64,000 nt of DNA, from assembly GCA_020186115.1 (NCBI GenBank), contig WSYJ01000144.1, positions 327,393 to 391,392 on the forward strand, given 5' to 3'. The notes beneath the pieces are model-generated. The model worked only from the letters and a program-made list of their open reading frames with translations. It made no database searches and was not told where the DNA came from. Both the position numbers and the translations under genes were made by a program. Within the stretch, counting starts at the first letter, position 1, and each line of letters starts with the position of its first letter. Origin of the DNA: Histomonas meleagridis (taxonomy: Eukaryota > Parabasalia > Tritrichomonadida > Dientamoebidae). Of this stretch, positions 30,871 to 42,815 are shown piece by piece.

Positions 30871-31693
30871 ACGTGCTTGCCACATTTTTAGAATTTCAGG
30901 TGGCAATGAAAGAGTTTAAGTATATAAGTGGTCCAAGAAAATTTAAAACGAGAATATCTCGAAAACGATCCATAGGTGTATAGTAAAAATTTAGTGACAT
31001 TGCTTCTATTATGTGTAGAGTATAAATAATTCAAAAAATCGAATTTAAAATCTTGATCATTCCATGCTGGCAGATGCGCATCTGTAATCTCAAAATGTTC
31101 ATTTTCAATTATCTGTAAGAACAACATTTCTATGTAGCTAGTCATTCTATATATCAAGCATCAACATGATTCTTTCTCTCCTTTCATGAAAAATCAATAG
31201 ATCAACTTGATTTACTTATAGAGAAAGATGTACCACTACAAATCGCTTAGCCACACCTATTAACGTAAACTATAAACCTAAGTCTAAACTATATATCAAT
31301 GTTGAAATGTTTTCAACGTCCAATATCAAGAAAACTAATAACAAAATCATTTCATCATGTCTTTTAATATGTAACTAGAATAAAACTTCTATATTTTTTA
31401 TAATTAATTGCATGCAATTGGATATCTTTTAGCATAAGTGTGAAGTTCACTGTTTATATATTCTAGGAAGATCAATTCACGGTAATAAAAATTAACAATC
31501 GAACACTGTGCTTTTTATGCAATAAAATTACATAGAATGATACACCATCACTCTTTGATCAAATATATGTTATAAGCGTAGTGGCAAGTGAAGAAGATAG
31601 GTGCAAAAGCTTTTCTTTTCACTGCTTCTTAACGTATGAACGATAAGTCTTTCAATTCATAACGATCATGTCAAATCAATTTTAACAAATTTA
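30871..31693. other. Region upstream of transposase, no gene recognised
   Basis: The sequence is less AT-rich than the flanks, especially toward 31600. It may include the 5' end of the transposon that carries the gene at 31694, but no terminal inverted repeat could be identified by eye. A minus-strand frame (30888-31157) shows no known domain. Confidence 0.35.
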
Positions 31694-33673
31694 ATGAGCA
31701 AAAAAACAGAGAAAGCAACCCTTTCCAGGCAAATTGGTAGGCTAAAAAAGGATATTTCTAATCTTGAACAATCATTGGGGTACTACAAGAAAAGAACCCA
31801 GATACTCGAGAAAATAATAGAAGATCATGATCCCACATTACTTCCACCAAGATCTTTCAAGGGTCAAAGGGAGTTCTATGAAGAATATTTGAGGAAATAA
31901 AAATCGGTTGACGAGCCCGTATACAAACCCATACCTTTTGGGGAACAATTATCATTTGAATCACAGAACAATTCCAATCGTTTTCCTAAATCTCGGCAAT
32001 GGAGTCCCAATGTAATTATATTTTGTTTCATATTAAGAACTCTCAGAAGTAAGTGTTATGACTATCTTCGCTCCGTCATAACATTGCCATGTAAACAGAC
32101 GCTGTACAATCACTTTAGCCATATTCAAAATTCGTGGAAGGAGTGTTTAACCATATGTTCGGAAACAATCCGCATTATCAACCTATTTAGAAGAAGACAT
32201 AACATTCAGTATTCTGAGAAAGTGGATATTGTTTTGGGTATAGATGCTATGTCAATGGAACCTGTTACAAAAGAAATTTATGATGCAAAGAGAGGGGACA
32301 ATAATGCATTTTTAATACATTTACAACCTTTATCATGCAAGTATAAATGTCTTCCTTTACATGTGTTACCATACAAGAAGGGCAATGCAGATGAAGATGT
32401 CAGAATTCGGCTAAGATATCTTGCTGATTTTTTAGATGCAAATGGTTTCAATGTTCGCTGTATAGCAAGTGACGGTGATTCTGGATACTCTATAATTCAT
32501 CGCGAACAGTTCAACAAGTGGTGGCCTATTTTTAGAAATAAGGGAATTGAAGATGCACTTGGGATTCTGCAGAATGATAGATTGATAATTGGCGACTTCT
32601 TACATCTATTGAAAAATGCTAGAAGCAGGATATTGAATGGACAAATCTCAATATGTACAGACGGTAAGCTAGCCTTCACCGCGCTTGATATGGAAAAAGT
32701 ACTACAGCTTGGAGCTCCATTAACAGACACGTCACCAAAGGGAAGGATGAAGGATCATTATTGTTTGAAGATCTTTACTATGGAAAACTTCTTCCAATTG
32801 TTACATTCTAGCCACATTAACATGGCGTTTTACATACTTCCGTATGCTCTATGGTCACATGCTATTCGTAATTCATCGCTGTCACCTCAAACACGACTGG
32901 ATTATCTTTGTTCTTTACTTGATATTTTTGCATATCATGCAAAAAACTTAGACAGGCTAACACCAAATGTACAACAAGTGAAACGTGGTCATGGTACGCA
33001 ATATTGTTGTTCACTCAATCAATGCATTCGAATTATGAACACATTGATTGGTGTTTTGAGAGAGTTAAGAGCAAGGTCTGATGATCTGTGTCTGGAAAGA
33101 TTGGGAACACATAATGTTGAATGTCAGTTTGGTTTAATACGTATTATGTGTCATAACAAACACAGCTGGGAAAAGATTATGAGTGCATTTTCACGTCTCA
33201 CCTTAATGAATGATTTGACAACTGTGATAGGTCGAAAGATCAACATAAGAACCAGGATGAATGTAGGTGGAGTGAAACTTACTGAAAAGCAGGGCAATGT
33301 ATTTGAGGAGTCACCCCAAGAGCTAACTATGGAACAAGTGTTTGAGGCTGTTAATGTCGTCATGGAGAGACAAGCTGGAAGTGAAGATATACCATTTGAA
33401 ACTGCTATTGAGTTATGCCCTGACCTGGCAGAGTTTGTGATGTGGTTGAATAGAATTAATGCTCAGTGGAAGGTGACAGGTGTTAGGTTGGAAGAAACCT
33501 ACCAAGGAAGTCTAATCAGCAATTGTACAATCTTAGCCAGACTCATTTCATTTTGCAAAAATGAGCCTATAAATGATGCAGACCTTGGAGATGAGGATAC
33601 CAAAGAACAACAATCAGTAAGGCTGAAAGAAAATTTGTTTTGTGAGACAACCACACCTACCAGAAACGAATAA
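31694..33673 (+). pseudogene. P-element/THAP9-like transposase with in-frame stop
   Basis: One frame runs from ATG 31694 to 33673 (about 659 codons) broken by a single TAA at 31898, after YLRK; codons on both sides are in phase. The N-terminal 65 residues are a basic coiled coil (LSRQIGRLKKDISNLEQSL). The catalytic part shows VLGIDAMSMEP (first Asp), IASDGDSGYS (second Asp), DFLHLLKNARSRI (the HLLKNxRN box) and GTHNVECQFGLIRI (Glu plus FxxIR), the order seen in P-element/THAP9 transposases. No N-terminal THAP zinc finger is seen. GC content and codon use differ clearly from neighbouring genes, consistent with a mobile element. Terminal repeats were not found. The transposase would cut and paste DNA if restored. 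Confidence 0.65.
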
Positions 33674-34192
33674 TAAACGACCGTTTAAAGTATAAATTGG
33701 GAAAATCAAGCATGTTTTCACTTGTTTGAGTAACAAAGACACGATAACAGGAATAATGCTTTTTATAAACAGAATTAGAATATGAATTGAGAGTTGAAGA
33801 ATATAAACAAATTGCGATTTATTATCTTCCAAACCAACGTTCTCATATATGATATCAACATAACTATTTAACATACTGAGGTATTAGGTGAGATATTGCA
33901 TGTTCTTTTTTACTTTCCAAGTCATTTGGTGGGTTGGACCACGTATTTTAAGTATTTTTATTTGAATGGGCATTACTGATTAATAAGTAAATTTGATTAT
34001 TTAATGTGAAATAAAGTTAATTAAAATCTTAGATAATTAAAATATCTTCATTATTTTTTATTATTATATGTTCAAAATCATTTTTTCTAAATTTAATTGT
34101 AATATAAGGAGTTATCAAAAGCGTTTTCGAATTTAATAATATATTGAAACGTTGAAGGTGTACACGTTTATTTACAAGTGGCCGTTTACGAA
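33674..34192. other. Intergenic after transposase
   Basis: It contains the CGACCGTTTA decamer at 33678-33687 directly after the transposase stop, then increasingly AT-rich sequence to the PRPF38A stop. A minus-strand hydrophobic frame (33614-33874) overlaps the transposase antisense and is not supported. Confidence 0.4.
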
Positions 34193-34988
34193 TCATTTCA
34201 ATGGTTTTAAGCCCAAAAGCGCGCGGATACGATTTTCTTCTGCGATTTCATCAACAATAACAGGTTTCTCTTTTTTGTGTTTTTTCTTTGACTTGAACTT
34301 GAGCTTGCCTTTCAGTTTGAGTTTCTTTTTTTCTTCTATTTCTTCAAATAGTTGGCCATCAGGGGCCATTCCCATTTCTGCAAAAACTTCTTCACGAAGG
34401 GCTTCATTAAGATGATTTAATGGTGAATGGCGTGGAGGCAATCCAACCCTTGGCGTAAGAGGAGGAAGTGAGACACCACACCAAAATTCATCATGAATAA
34501 ACGAATGAATAATCTCATCAAAATGTGTAATTTGAAATTCATCATCACGAAGGATTGCTACTTGATTGTATTGCATAAGAAGTGGTTCAAGAACGATGTA
34601 AACTTCTTCTGGTGGAAATGTGAATCGAACATAAAGAGCTGCAAGCAAACGAAGATGTTTCATTTGCCAACAACGTGTGTTTAAGAAATATAAAATGATG
34701 TCTCTAGATGGTTCAAGTTCAAGAAGTTTGAGAAATAAGCACAAAAAATTCGCATGGATGTTTAAGATGTCCATAAAGACCGCCAACGCCTTTAATCATT
34801 TGTGCTCTATCAACAAAAACGACTGAATTAACACCAAAACAATATTGAAGCCAATACACTGAATTATAAATTTTGTGTCTAGTTTTTGGGTCAAGCAAAT
34901 GTTGAGGTGCTGTGCCTCTAACACTTTTCTTATAGTTTTGTATTGGGCTCCAAGAAGGATGAACATATTTACTTTTGCTTTCACTCAT
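34193..34988 (-). CDS. PRPF38A-like splicing factor, frameshifted
   Basis: ATG 34988 (MSESKSKYVHPSWSPIQNYK) leads to TAPQHLLDPKTRHKIYNSVY and VGGLYGHLKHP. A frame change near 34745 continues with ANFLCLFLKLLELEPSRDII, LRLLAALYVRFTFPPEEVY and LPPLTPRVGLPP, and a Lys/Glu tail ends in NRIRALLGLKPLK. The order matches PRP38, a U4/U6.U5 tri-snRNP protein needed for spliceosome activation (family pattern: YW.E.CF..., VGG.YG, P..FLCL.LK.L, R.LGALY.R). The product is about 263 residues. Its presence implies an active spliceosome, relevant to the insert question at 13.25 kb. It is divergent to the phosphodiesterase across about 100 bp. Confidence 0.82.
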
Positions 34989-35091
34989 TTACAAAAATTT
35001 CTTGTCGCTTTTAATTGGTAATTGAATTGTTTACATTTCGTTCGTTATTTTATTCTTCTGGCAATTGTTGTGCAATCAAACGTGATTTTCT

Positions 35092-38000
35092 ATGAGGAAA
35101 AATGTTGTATCACTTGTCTTTTCACAACCTAATAGAATGAAGAAAGCAAATAGAAGATCTAAGCCAACAGCATATTCACAAAAATATTCACTTGTAAATC
35201 GAAAACCTCCAAAAATTTCATCACCAAATTCAGCCATATCAAGGCCAAGCAATTCAAAAAATAAACAAAAACAAAATATATCTCCAAAACAAACAAATAC
35301 AGTTATAAATTGTTATCAAGACATTTCTTTTGACACTGTTTTTGATAAAATGGTAGAAAATCTTCAAATAATGCCTCTTAGTGAATGTTTTGAAAAATTA
35401 TTAGAAGAAATATTTAAAACGAAATATGTAATTTTTTGGGAAATTTCATCAACAGAAATATTTTCAGCAACGCACAAGAAAAAAATTCCAAAAGATGACT
35501 CTATATTATGGCGAGTATCCGAGCTTAAAGAATTTCTTTTTATAAAGAATATAGAAAGCGAAGAAGCATTTAATCACACAGAAGCTGATACATTTTTTAT
35601 TCCAAAGAATTATTCAATACTTTACATACCCGTTTTATATGATTCCAAAGAAAACCAATTTATTTTTCAAATTGGTAAACCAGAAGAAGACTTTGTTGAA
35701 GAAGATTTCCAAAACTTAGATAAATTTTTAGCTAAGATTTCAATATATGGTGATTTTCTATTTCAACGTAAATCATTATTACAAATTTCATCGGAATTAG
35801 TTAATCCACATCAAAGTTCCAATTTTTTTGTAATAAACTTATTGAATATTTTCATTCACGTTCAGCCGAATTTTATTGTTATAGACCGAAAACTAATCAA
35901 ATCTTTCAAATCACTAAAGATTCGACAACAAATTCAGGCGAAATATTATCAACAGATAAAATTGGGTTTATATCATATTCATTTAAAACGCAAAAAATTA
36001 TAAATGAAGAACATATTTCTAATGTTCCATCATATAACAAAGAAGTTGATGGTGAAGAAGATGAATCAATCTTAGCAATACCATATAAAGATGAAAGTGA
36101 ACAATTATGGTGTTTTGTATTGCGAAGAAAAAAACGATTTTCATACATGAGTGAAATAATATTTTCAGTTTTTATACCATTCATAGTTCGAACGATTACA
36201 TTTGTAGTATCACCACCACAACTTGAAATGCAACTTGATAATTTTGAGAAAAGACTTAAAGCATTACTTGAAGTTGCCGAAATTTTAAGTGGTGTACTTG
36301 ATATTGATGTACTTTTACCTACTATTATGGATCGAGCATGTAAATTATTAGATGCAGAACGTTGTTCATTATTTTTAGTCGATGCAACACATAATGAATT
36401 AGTTACACGTTTTCATGGCGGATTAGAAAATGCGATTCATGTTAAAATAGGAAGAGGTATTGTTGGTATATGTGCACAATCAGGTGAAACAGTTAATATT
36501 CGTGATGCTTATGCAGATCAACGATTCGATCGATCAGTCGATATAGCAACAGGCTTTATGACACGTACATTATTATGTATACCGATTTATAATAACAGAG
36601 GTGAAATTACAGGTGTTACCGAAATGATTAATAAGAAGAATGACGGACATTTTGATGAAGATGATGAGAAAATGCTTATGGCGTTTAATGTATTTTGTGG
36701 TATTTCACTTGATAATGCACGATTATATAAAGCATCATTAGATTTAACAAAACAATTACGTACATTTATCCAAATGTCAGTAGCTATAAATAGTACAATT
36801 TCACTCGAAAATACACTCGATGGGATTATGATGAATATCCAAAGTATAGTTAATGCTTCAAGAGTTACTGTGTTTTTAAATAATGAAAACGAAAATAATT
36901 TATATGAATATCATACTATAGGTACACCTTCAACTTATGGTACTGTTTTTGCTGAAGAAACAGTACAAAATAGAAAATTCATGTTATTTGATCATCATGA
37001 AGTTTTAGGGAGAGCACAAACACAACAATTAAATAAGGCAATTGAAAAAATATTAGCTGCAGGATTAGATGCAGATATAATGGTCTTTGGTGATGAAGAT
37101 GGATATTATATTGAAGAAGAAGAAGAAGAAGAATATTTACAATATGAAGATGATGAATTTTCTCGTATTTATCCCGAAAGTTCTAAAATTAGTACACAAC
37201 ATTCACGAACAATGAATTCTAATAATAATAATAATAATAATAATACGTCATCACATAACTCTACAAATGTATTTGATTCACAAGTTACAAATAAAATTAA
37301 TGCGGACGAAAATACAGAAGTTATTTGTTGTATTCCTTTATTTAGTTCCGAATCTACAATTCTTGGCGTTATTGAGTTTTCTTGTAATTGGAAAGTTATG
37401 GGCGAAGATATTAAATTACTTGATTGCTTTTCAGTATTCGCAAGTGTTTCTATTGAAAGATCACAACTTAAAGAAAGAGCAAAGTTTGGCGAAATTGAAG
37501 TCGAATTAAAAAATTGGATAACAGAACGAGAACGAACTTTAACCAATAAAATTCCAAGTAAACTTATGATATCAATGGATAAACTTACTCAAGTTTTATT
37601 GGTACAATTCGATGCGCCTGAATGGGATGGAATTGGACATGTTAAAGTATTGTTTTCGATTTTCGATATTTTCGATTTAATGAATCACTTTAATATTACA
37701 AATGAAAAATTATTTCGTTTTATATTTGAAATTAGAAATACATATCGTAAAGTTCCTTATCATAATTGGCGTCATGCAGTTGATGTCACACAATTTACTA
37801 CATTCCAAATACTTACAGGTGGTCTCGATACAGTTCTTACTAAATTTGAAATTCTCGGATTAATAGTTTCTGCTATATGTCATGACGCTGATCATGATGG
37901 GTTTAATAATGCATTTAATATTAAAGCCGAAACGCCACTTGGGATTTTTATTTAAGAACCAAAGTGTTTTAGAAACTCATCATTGTTCAGTAGCGATTAA

Positions 38001-38521
38001 TGTTATCTCTAAAGATGAATGTAATCTTTTTCATTCATTATCACCTGTTGAAAACAAAAACATGTGGTCATTAATCATCTCATTAATATTAGCAACTGAT
38101 ATGGCAAAGCATTTCGATATATTAAAAGAATTCGATAACATTTTCTCGGAAGGTAAATTTACTATGAATGATTCACATTGTAGAAATCTGTTGTTACAAT
38201 TAATTTTAAAAGTGTAGCGACGTATCAAATGTTGCGCGACCGTTTCAATTGGCTGATAAATGGAGCGAAGTTCTTTGCGAAGAATTTTTTCGTCAAGGAG
38301 ACTTGGAGAAAGCACGCGGAATGGAATATACGTCTGACCTAAATGATAGAGCGCACCTTGATAAGCCAAAAAGTCAAATTGGATTTTATACGTTCGTTTG
38401 TTTGCCTTTGTTTCAAGCAGTAGCTAAAGCTGTGCCGAAACTTGAATGCAATGTTCAACAATTGAATTCAAATCTTGAAAAGTGGAAAGAAGCAAAGAAA
38501 CAAGAAAATCAAAAAGAATAA
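35092..38521 (+). CDS. GAF-domain cyclic-nucleotide phosphodiesterase, frameshifted
   Basis: One gene of about 1140 codons. The N-terminal part is basic and disordered, then comes a first GAF-like region (to about 36180), a clear second GAF (EILSGVLDIDVLLPTIMDRA, CSLFLVDATHNELVTRFHGG, IGRGIVGICAQSGETVNIRD), a third GAF (QIFQMSVAINSTISLE-type start) interrupted by Glu and Asn runs, and a C-terminal PDEase HD domain. The metal-binding motifs are present: HNWRHAVDV, CHDADHDGFNN, ATDMAKHF and CSDVSNVARP. Frames change near 35890, at 37945 (T5) and at 38210 (A4). Both duplicated 3' copies (45 and 59 kb) have T4 and A3 there and stay open, so the last two breaks are likely errors. It would hydrolyse cAMP or cGMP under GAF control. 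Confidence 0.88.
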
Positions 38522-38800
38522 ATGTATGAATAAAATGTTTCTATATATTAAATTTTTATTTTGATTTGATATAAGTTATTAGTATGTGAAGACAGCATGC
38601 TGTCTATCCTTAATTAAACTTAAGTCTAGACTTGAATCATTTGAAATCATTTAGTAAAGTATTGATTTCACACGAATTTTGTGTTGCTTTAACTTCTTGA
38701 AATAATCAAGAAAAAAAAAAAAAAATCAAACTATTGAAAATAACACGTAAAGGCATCTTTCTTTCGAAATATTTTTTAGGTCACAATTATTATTGCTTCT
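38522..38800. other. Intergenic with palindrome cluster
   Basis: It contains the 16-bp perfect palindrome AGACAGCATGCTGTCT (38590-38605) and, 20 bp on, AAGTCTAGACTT. An A15 run at 38711 replaces a mixed tract found in the three other copies. Confidence 0.7.
38590..38605. repeat. Perfect 16-bp palindrome
   Basis: AGACAGCATGCTGTCT is its own reverse complement. Further copies are at 44582-44597, 45485-45500 and 59035-59050; the copy at about 59937 is broken by one inserted A. It always lies beside AAGTCTAGACTT and TTAATTAA. Confidence 0.9.
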
Positions 38801-39970
38801 TTGAACAATATGATCTCGATGAATATGAAATTCACATTCATGATGTTTATCATCTTTATTTCTCATTCAGTACAAAAATTTGATGACGCTACGGCAACAC
38901 TAACAATTACAAAGTCAAGTGAATTTACAGACGAATACAAAAACAAAGCAAAGCATGTTATCATTTCAAGTGGAATAACAAATATTCCTAATAAAGCTTT
39001 TTATAATTGGCCTTTATTGAGTACTGTTGAAATTAGTAACTCAGTCAAAACAATTGGAGAAAAAGCATTTGGTTCTTGTTATGTTTTAGAAAAAGTTTCA
39101 GTTGGAGAAGGTATTACAGATCTAGGAAAATCTGCATTCCAAGATTGTAAAGCATTAAATCGTGTTACTTTTAAAGGTCCTCTTACAACAGTTGGATCAG
39201 AAGTATTCTATAGGTGCACTAGTCTTGAAACTGTAATTTTTTGAAGAAGGTGTTCAGTCAATAGGTTACTTTATGTTTTATAAATGCTCTAATCTTCAAT
39301 ATGTTACAATTCCAAGTACAGTTACTTCAATATCAATCAATCCATTTACTTACTGCAGTAAACTTCAAATGATAAACATTTCAGAAAACAATCAGCATTA
39401 TTTACAAGTTGATGGTGTTTTATTTGATAGGAGTTTGACAAAGATTATAAGTTACCCAACTGGAAAACCATCAAAAGAATATAAACTTCCTGATTCAGTA
39501 ATTTCTATTGAAAAATGTGCATTTACAAATTGTATTAATTTATTATCAATTACATTAGGAACAAATGTGAATACTATAAAAAAATTTTGCATTCTCTGAA
39601 TGCGCGTTTCCAAGATTAGTAATTCCTGACTCTGTTATAGAAATTAAAAAACAAGCTTTTTATGATTGCCATCAATTGGAAACAATAGTCATCGGTAAAA
39701 ATGTAAAAGATATTCAAACTCTTGCATTTGGTTATTGTAAAATACTGAAATGTATTTACTTTTTTGGTGAAACTTCTCCAAATATTGAAATGTATTCCTT
39801 TAGAAATGTTTTAGCGAAATCTGTTATGGTAAGTAAAACATATAGAGATAAAACATTTGGAGAATTAAAAAATAACCAAAGATACAATCGAAGGATGTAC
39901 TTTGAATCCAACACCAACATTTACACCAAATGAAACAAATTCATTTTCACATACAAATGATGATAATTAA
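38801..39970 (+). CDS. Short BspA-like protein without TM, copy 1
   Basis: The signal peptide probably starts at ATG 38825 (MKFTFMMFIIFISHSVQ). About twelve LRR_5 repeats follow (IGEKAFGSCYVLEKVSVGEG and others), ending with TPTFTPNETNSFSHTNDDN and a stop. It lacks the stalk length and membrane helix of the other family members, so it may be secreted or truncated. The frame is broken by one extra base at 39238 (T6 versus T5 at 53577), 39585 (A7 versus A6) and 39869 (A6 versus A5). Copies at 44386 (-), 53139 (+) and 58839 (-) are broken at different places, so an intact ancestor of about 385 residues is evident. Confidence 0.75.
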
Positions 39971-40285
39971 GTAATCCTCTCAAAAAAATTTGATTAAGAT
40001 AATTTTGTTGTTCACCCATGATCAAAAATTTTATTGAATAAAACATCAAAATTATCCCTAACCTTTGCATTTTATTTTATTTATTATTATTATTATTATT
40101 ATTTGAAATGTTCTAAATTGAATTAAATCACTTTTAATCACCAAAACCTTTCTTAATTTTCTTCTGATTACTCTCTGATAATTTTAATCTTCATTTCGGA
40201 TATTAAATATTCCTTGTATAACTAGCTTTCAATGTTATAATTTTTTTATCTATTCAATGTCAGACCATAAAAATCAATCAACTCA
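39971..40285. other. BspA 3' flank and spacer start
   Basis: AT-rich with a (TTA)n microsatellite at about 40080-40102. The arm ends at 40254 and unique spacer follows. Copy 2 lacks 40264-40436. Confidence 0.6.
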
Positions 40286-40822
40286 ATTAAATGAAAGTGT
40301 GAAAACAATTGGATCTTATATGTTTCAATTTCAAAAACAGTTTCTTTGATATCATCAAATCCATTTGTTGATTGTGACAATCTTCAAATTATAAATATTT
40401 CCAAAGAAAATCCATATTACACAGAACGTGATGGAGTTTTATATGATAAGAGTATTACAAAACTCATAAGTTATCCATATGGAAATTCATCTAAAGAATT
40501 TAAAGTTCCAGATTCAGTTATATCAATAGAAGAAAGTGCGTTTGAATTGTGTATAAAGTTATTATCAATTTCATTTGGAAGAAGTGTAAAAATTATAAAA
40601 AATAATGCATTTTCTGAATGTTTATTTACAAACATAACAATTCCTAACTCTGTTGTAGAAATTGGAATAGGTGCTTTTTCCATATGTGAAAAAATTAAGC
40701 ACGATTTTCATTGGAGCAAATGTAAAAAGTATTGGTAGTTCTGCCTTTAATTTTTGTACTTCACTCAAATGCATTTATTTTTATGGTGAAACAGAGATTA
40801 GACACAGGGTATTGGCATAACG
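40286..40822 (+). pseudogene. BspA-like LRR fragment
   Basis: An internal LRR piece closely related to the middle of the gene at 22967: NISKENPYYTERDGVLYDKS, ISIEESAFELCIKLLSISFG and IPNSVVEIGIGAFSICEK, with a frame change near 40695 leading to KSIGSSAFNFCTSLKCIYFY. There is no signal peptide, stalk or TM. It ends abruptly at GETEI at about 40800, where unrelated sequence joins. Confidence 0.75.
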
Positions 40823-40829
40823 GTCGTCA

Positions 40830-40839
40830 TAAACGGTCG
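40830..40839. promoter_or_regulatory. TAAACGGTCG decamer with TAACGGTCG 4 bp away
   Basis: Two AACGGTCG sites (40818-40826 and 40830-40839) lie at the join between the BspA fragment and the dynein-like fragment. They match the decamer upstream of two housekeeping genes. Here they probably came with one of the joined fragments. Confidence 0.3.
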
Positions 40840-40849
40840 CATCGGTGGT

Positions 40850-41833
40850 AAAAATCCTTATCAAATTCTTTCATTACTTTAATTGCATCACCAATAAAAT
40901 CAATTTCAAGAGAAGTTAAAGGTGTTAAATAAGATGTATTATCAATAAAATTACAAAAATCGATATAATTATCAAGATCATTTGAATCGTTTTCAAATTT
41001 TTTAAAACAGCCATTAAAAATCATTTGTAATATATTTATTTTATATGATGTTAATTCATTAATTAAATCAAATAAATCATTTAAACATTTATTTGGAATT
41101 TGTACTAAATTCTTTTGAAGTTTTCTTGAATCAATATAAAGTGAACCTCTATCAGCACAAACTCTAAATCGTGTTAAAGTTTCTATATCTTTTTTAAATT
41201 GTTTTATATCATTTTTTACTTTATTAAAATCAAAAAATTAGATCTTTTTGTGAATCGAATTCTATTTCATCCAAATTTTCATCATTTTCAAATAATTTAA
41301 TAATTTTTGTATTTCCACCTCTTTCAAATAAATAAGAATTTGGATCCCAAATTTGTCCAACGTGATATATTGGATAATATTCATTATATTGTTGAGCTAA
41401 AGCTTCTGCATCTTTATAAGATATTTCAATTGTATTTAAAACATGATATTTAATACTATCGAATAAAATATTTGATGAAACCATTTGATTGAAATTTGGT
41501 CCATTTTCAAATAAATCATTTAAGTCATTTATATTTTCTTGGTGTTGATTCCTTAATTGTTGGCTTTGTATAATTCGTGATAAATTTTTTACATGAAAAA
41601 TTGTTTCATTAAACGAACATCGAGTTAAATTTAATAACTCTATTAATGATGGAGTAATAATAATTTTTCTTCATTAAAACAAACTTCGACTTTAAAAATA
41701 GAGAAAGTTCCGCAGTTATATTATTTTCGGCTTTTTTCCAACATTCTAATAAACCTTTCGCTAAATTTTCAAGTATTGTTATATCGATCATTCTAAATAA
41801 TTGACATGCAGTAAATATTTCTTTTTTTACCAC
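40850..41833 (-). pseudogene. Dynein-heavy-chain-like fragment, copy 1
   Basis: Minus-strand segments in order: FTACQLFRMIDITILENLAK, NILFDSIKYHVLNTIEISYK, QYNEYYPIYHVGQIWDPNSY, then after a break near 41235 KKDIETLTRFRVCADRGSLY followed by IDSRKLQKNLVQIPNKCLND, and NYIDFCNFIDNTSYLTPLTS. The stretch VCADRGSLYIDSRKLQ...IP is typical of the N-terminal stem/linker region of axonemal dynein heavy chains. Nothing of the AAA motor is present. Several frame changes are visible. A second copy is at 55015-56009. The family call is from motif memory and needs a profile search. Confidence 0.5.
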
Positions 41834-42588
41834 TGAATTCTGATATAATTTAATATTTCTTTTGCTCGAGAATTTTTAATTGTATCATGATCGGATTTCT
41901 TCTTACCATTAACTATAACAGAAAGGATAAAACACTTTACAATATTTATTAAATCAATACAGCAATGTTTTATATATGTTTAATCATAAATAAAGAACAA
42001 GATCCAACAAATTAATTATGATATTCCATCGATTATTGCAGAAGAATATAGAAATGTTGATGAAATCAAAACTCTTCGTGGTACATGTGACGCGGCGCAT
42101 TTTTTGGTATTATCATCCATGAAATAGAATATTATCCTGACGCACAGAAAGATTACCCTTTTTTGTACGTTAAACCAAAAGTAACGTATTTTTTGATCAT
42201 TTTTCTTCAATATCTCTAAATTACGAAATCATCCAAATGTGAAAATTTAACAAACAATTTTCCTCATTATTATGGATAATTTAACTCTGAAAGCTTTCCA
42301 ATTTATCAATATTAATATTTTTTTCTATGTAATAATAATAATTTTTATGTTTCTCACTTTCTAATGCAAATCAACACTTCTATTTATTCTAAAAAATATT
42401 TTTCATATATAATCCTTTTCATTGCCAAAGAAAAAAAAAAAAATAAAAAATTCATAATTATCAGATATTAAAGGAAGTTAAAACTCGATGGTTTTTTAAA
42501 ATTATTTTTTTGTTATTCTCATCATATACATAAAAGGGTAAAAAGGGATAATGAAATCTATTGGTGTATTCAGTATCATCTATTGCAA
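41834..42588. other. Spacer, no intact gene
   Basis: AT-rich. A short plus-strand stretch at 42018-42110 reads YDIPSIIAEEYRNVDEIKTL and ends in a stop soon after, perhaps another gene scrap. An A13 run at 42431 faces a mixed tract in copy 2. Confidence 0.45.
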
Positions 42589-42815
42589 CACAATATATAA
42601 TCGTAATAATATATATAATCGTAATAATATATATAATCGTAATAATATATATAATCGTAATAATATATATAATCGTAATAATATATATAATCGTAATAAT
42701 ATATATAATCGTAATAATATATATAATCGTAATAATATATATAATCGTAATAATATATATAATAGTAATAATATATATAATAGTAATAATATATATAATA
42801 GTAATAATATATTAT
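42589..42815. repeat. 18-bp minisatellite, 12 units
   Basis: The unit is AATATATATAATCGTAAT in any phase. There are nine TCG-type units followed by three TAG-type units. It is open in several frames (N-I-Y-N-R-N on plus, L-L-R-L-Y-I on minus), which is a by-product of the 18-nt period. The second copy at 56765 has 27 units. Confidence 0.95.

Larger units (their letters stand above)
37801..40254 (+). repeat. Inverted-repeat arm F1
   Basis: This 2454-bp arm contains the phosphodiesterase 3' end and a short BspA gene. Its reverse complement is at 42926-45386, and a partial direct copy is at 52961-54603. The outer boundary lies inside the phosphodiesterase (CATTCC...), so the arm captured a gene fragment. 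Confidence 0.9.

Noticed and set aside
30888-31157. Minus-strand 89-codon frame
   Set aside because: No domain, no copy elsewhere in the window, and neighbouring rearranged sequence; insufficient support.
36120-37955. A separate GAF/PDE gene starting at 36120
   Set aside because: The apparent start is a TTG inside a continuous GAF region; it is the middle of one longer phosphodiesterase gene.
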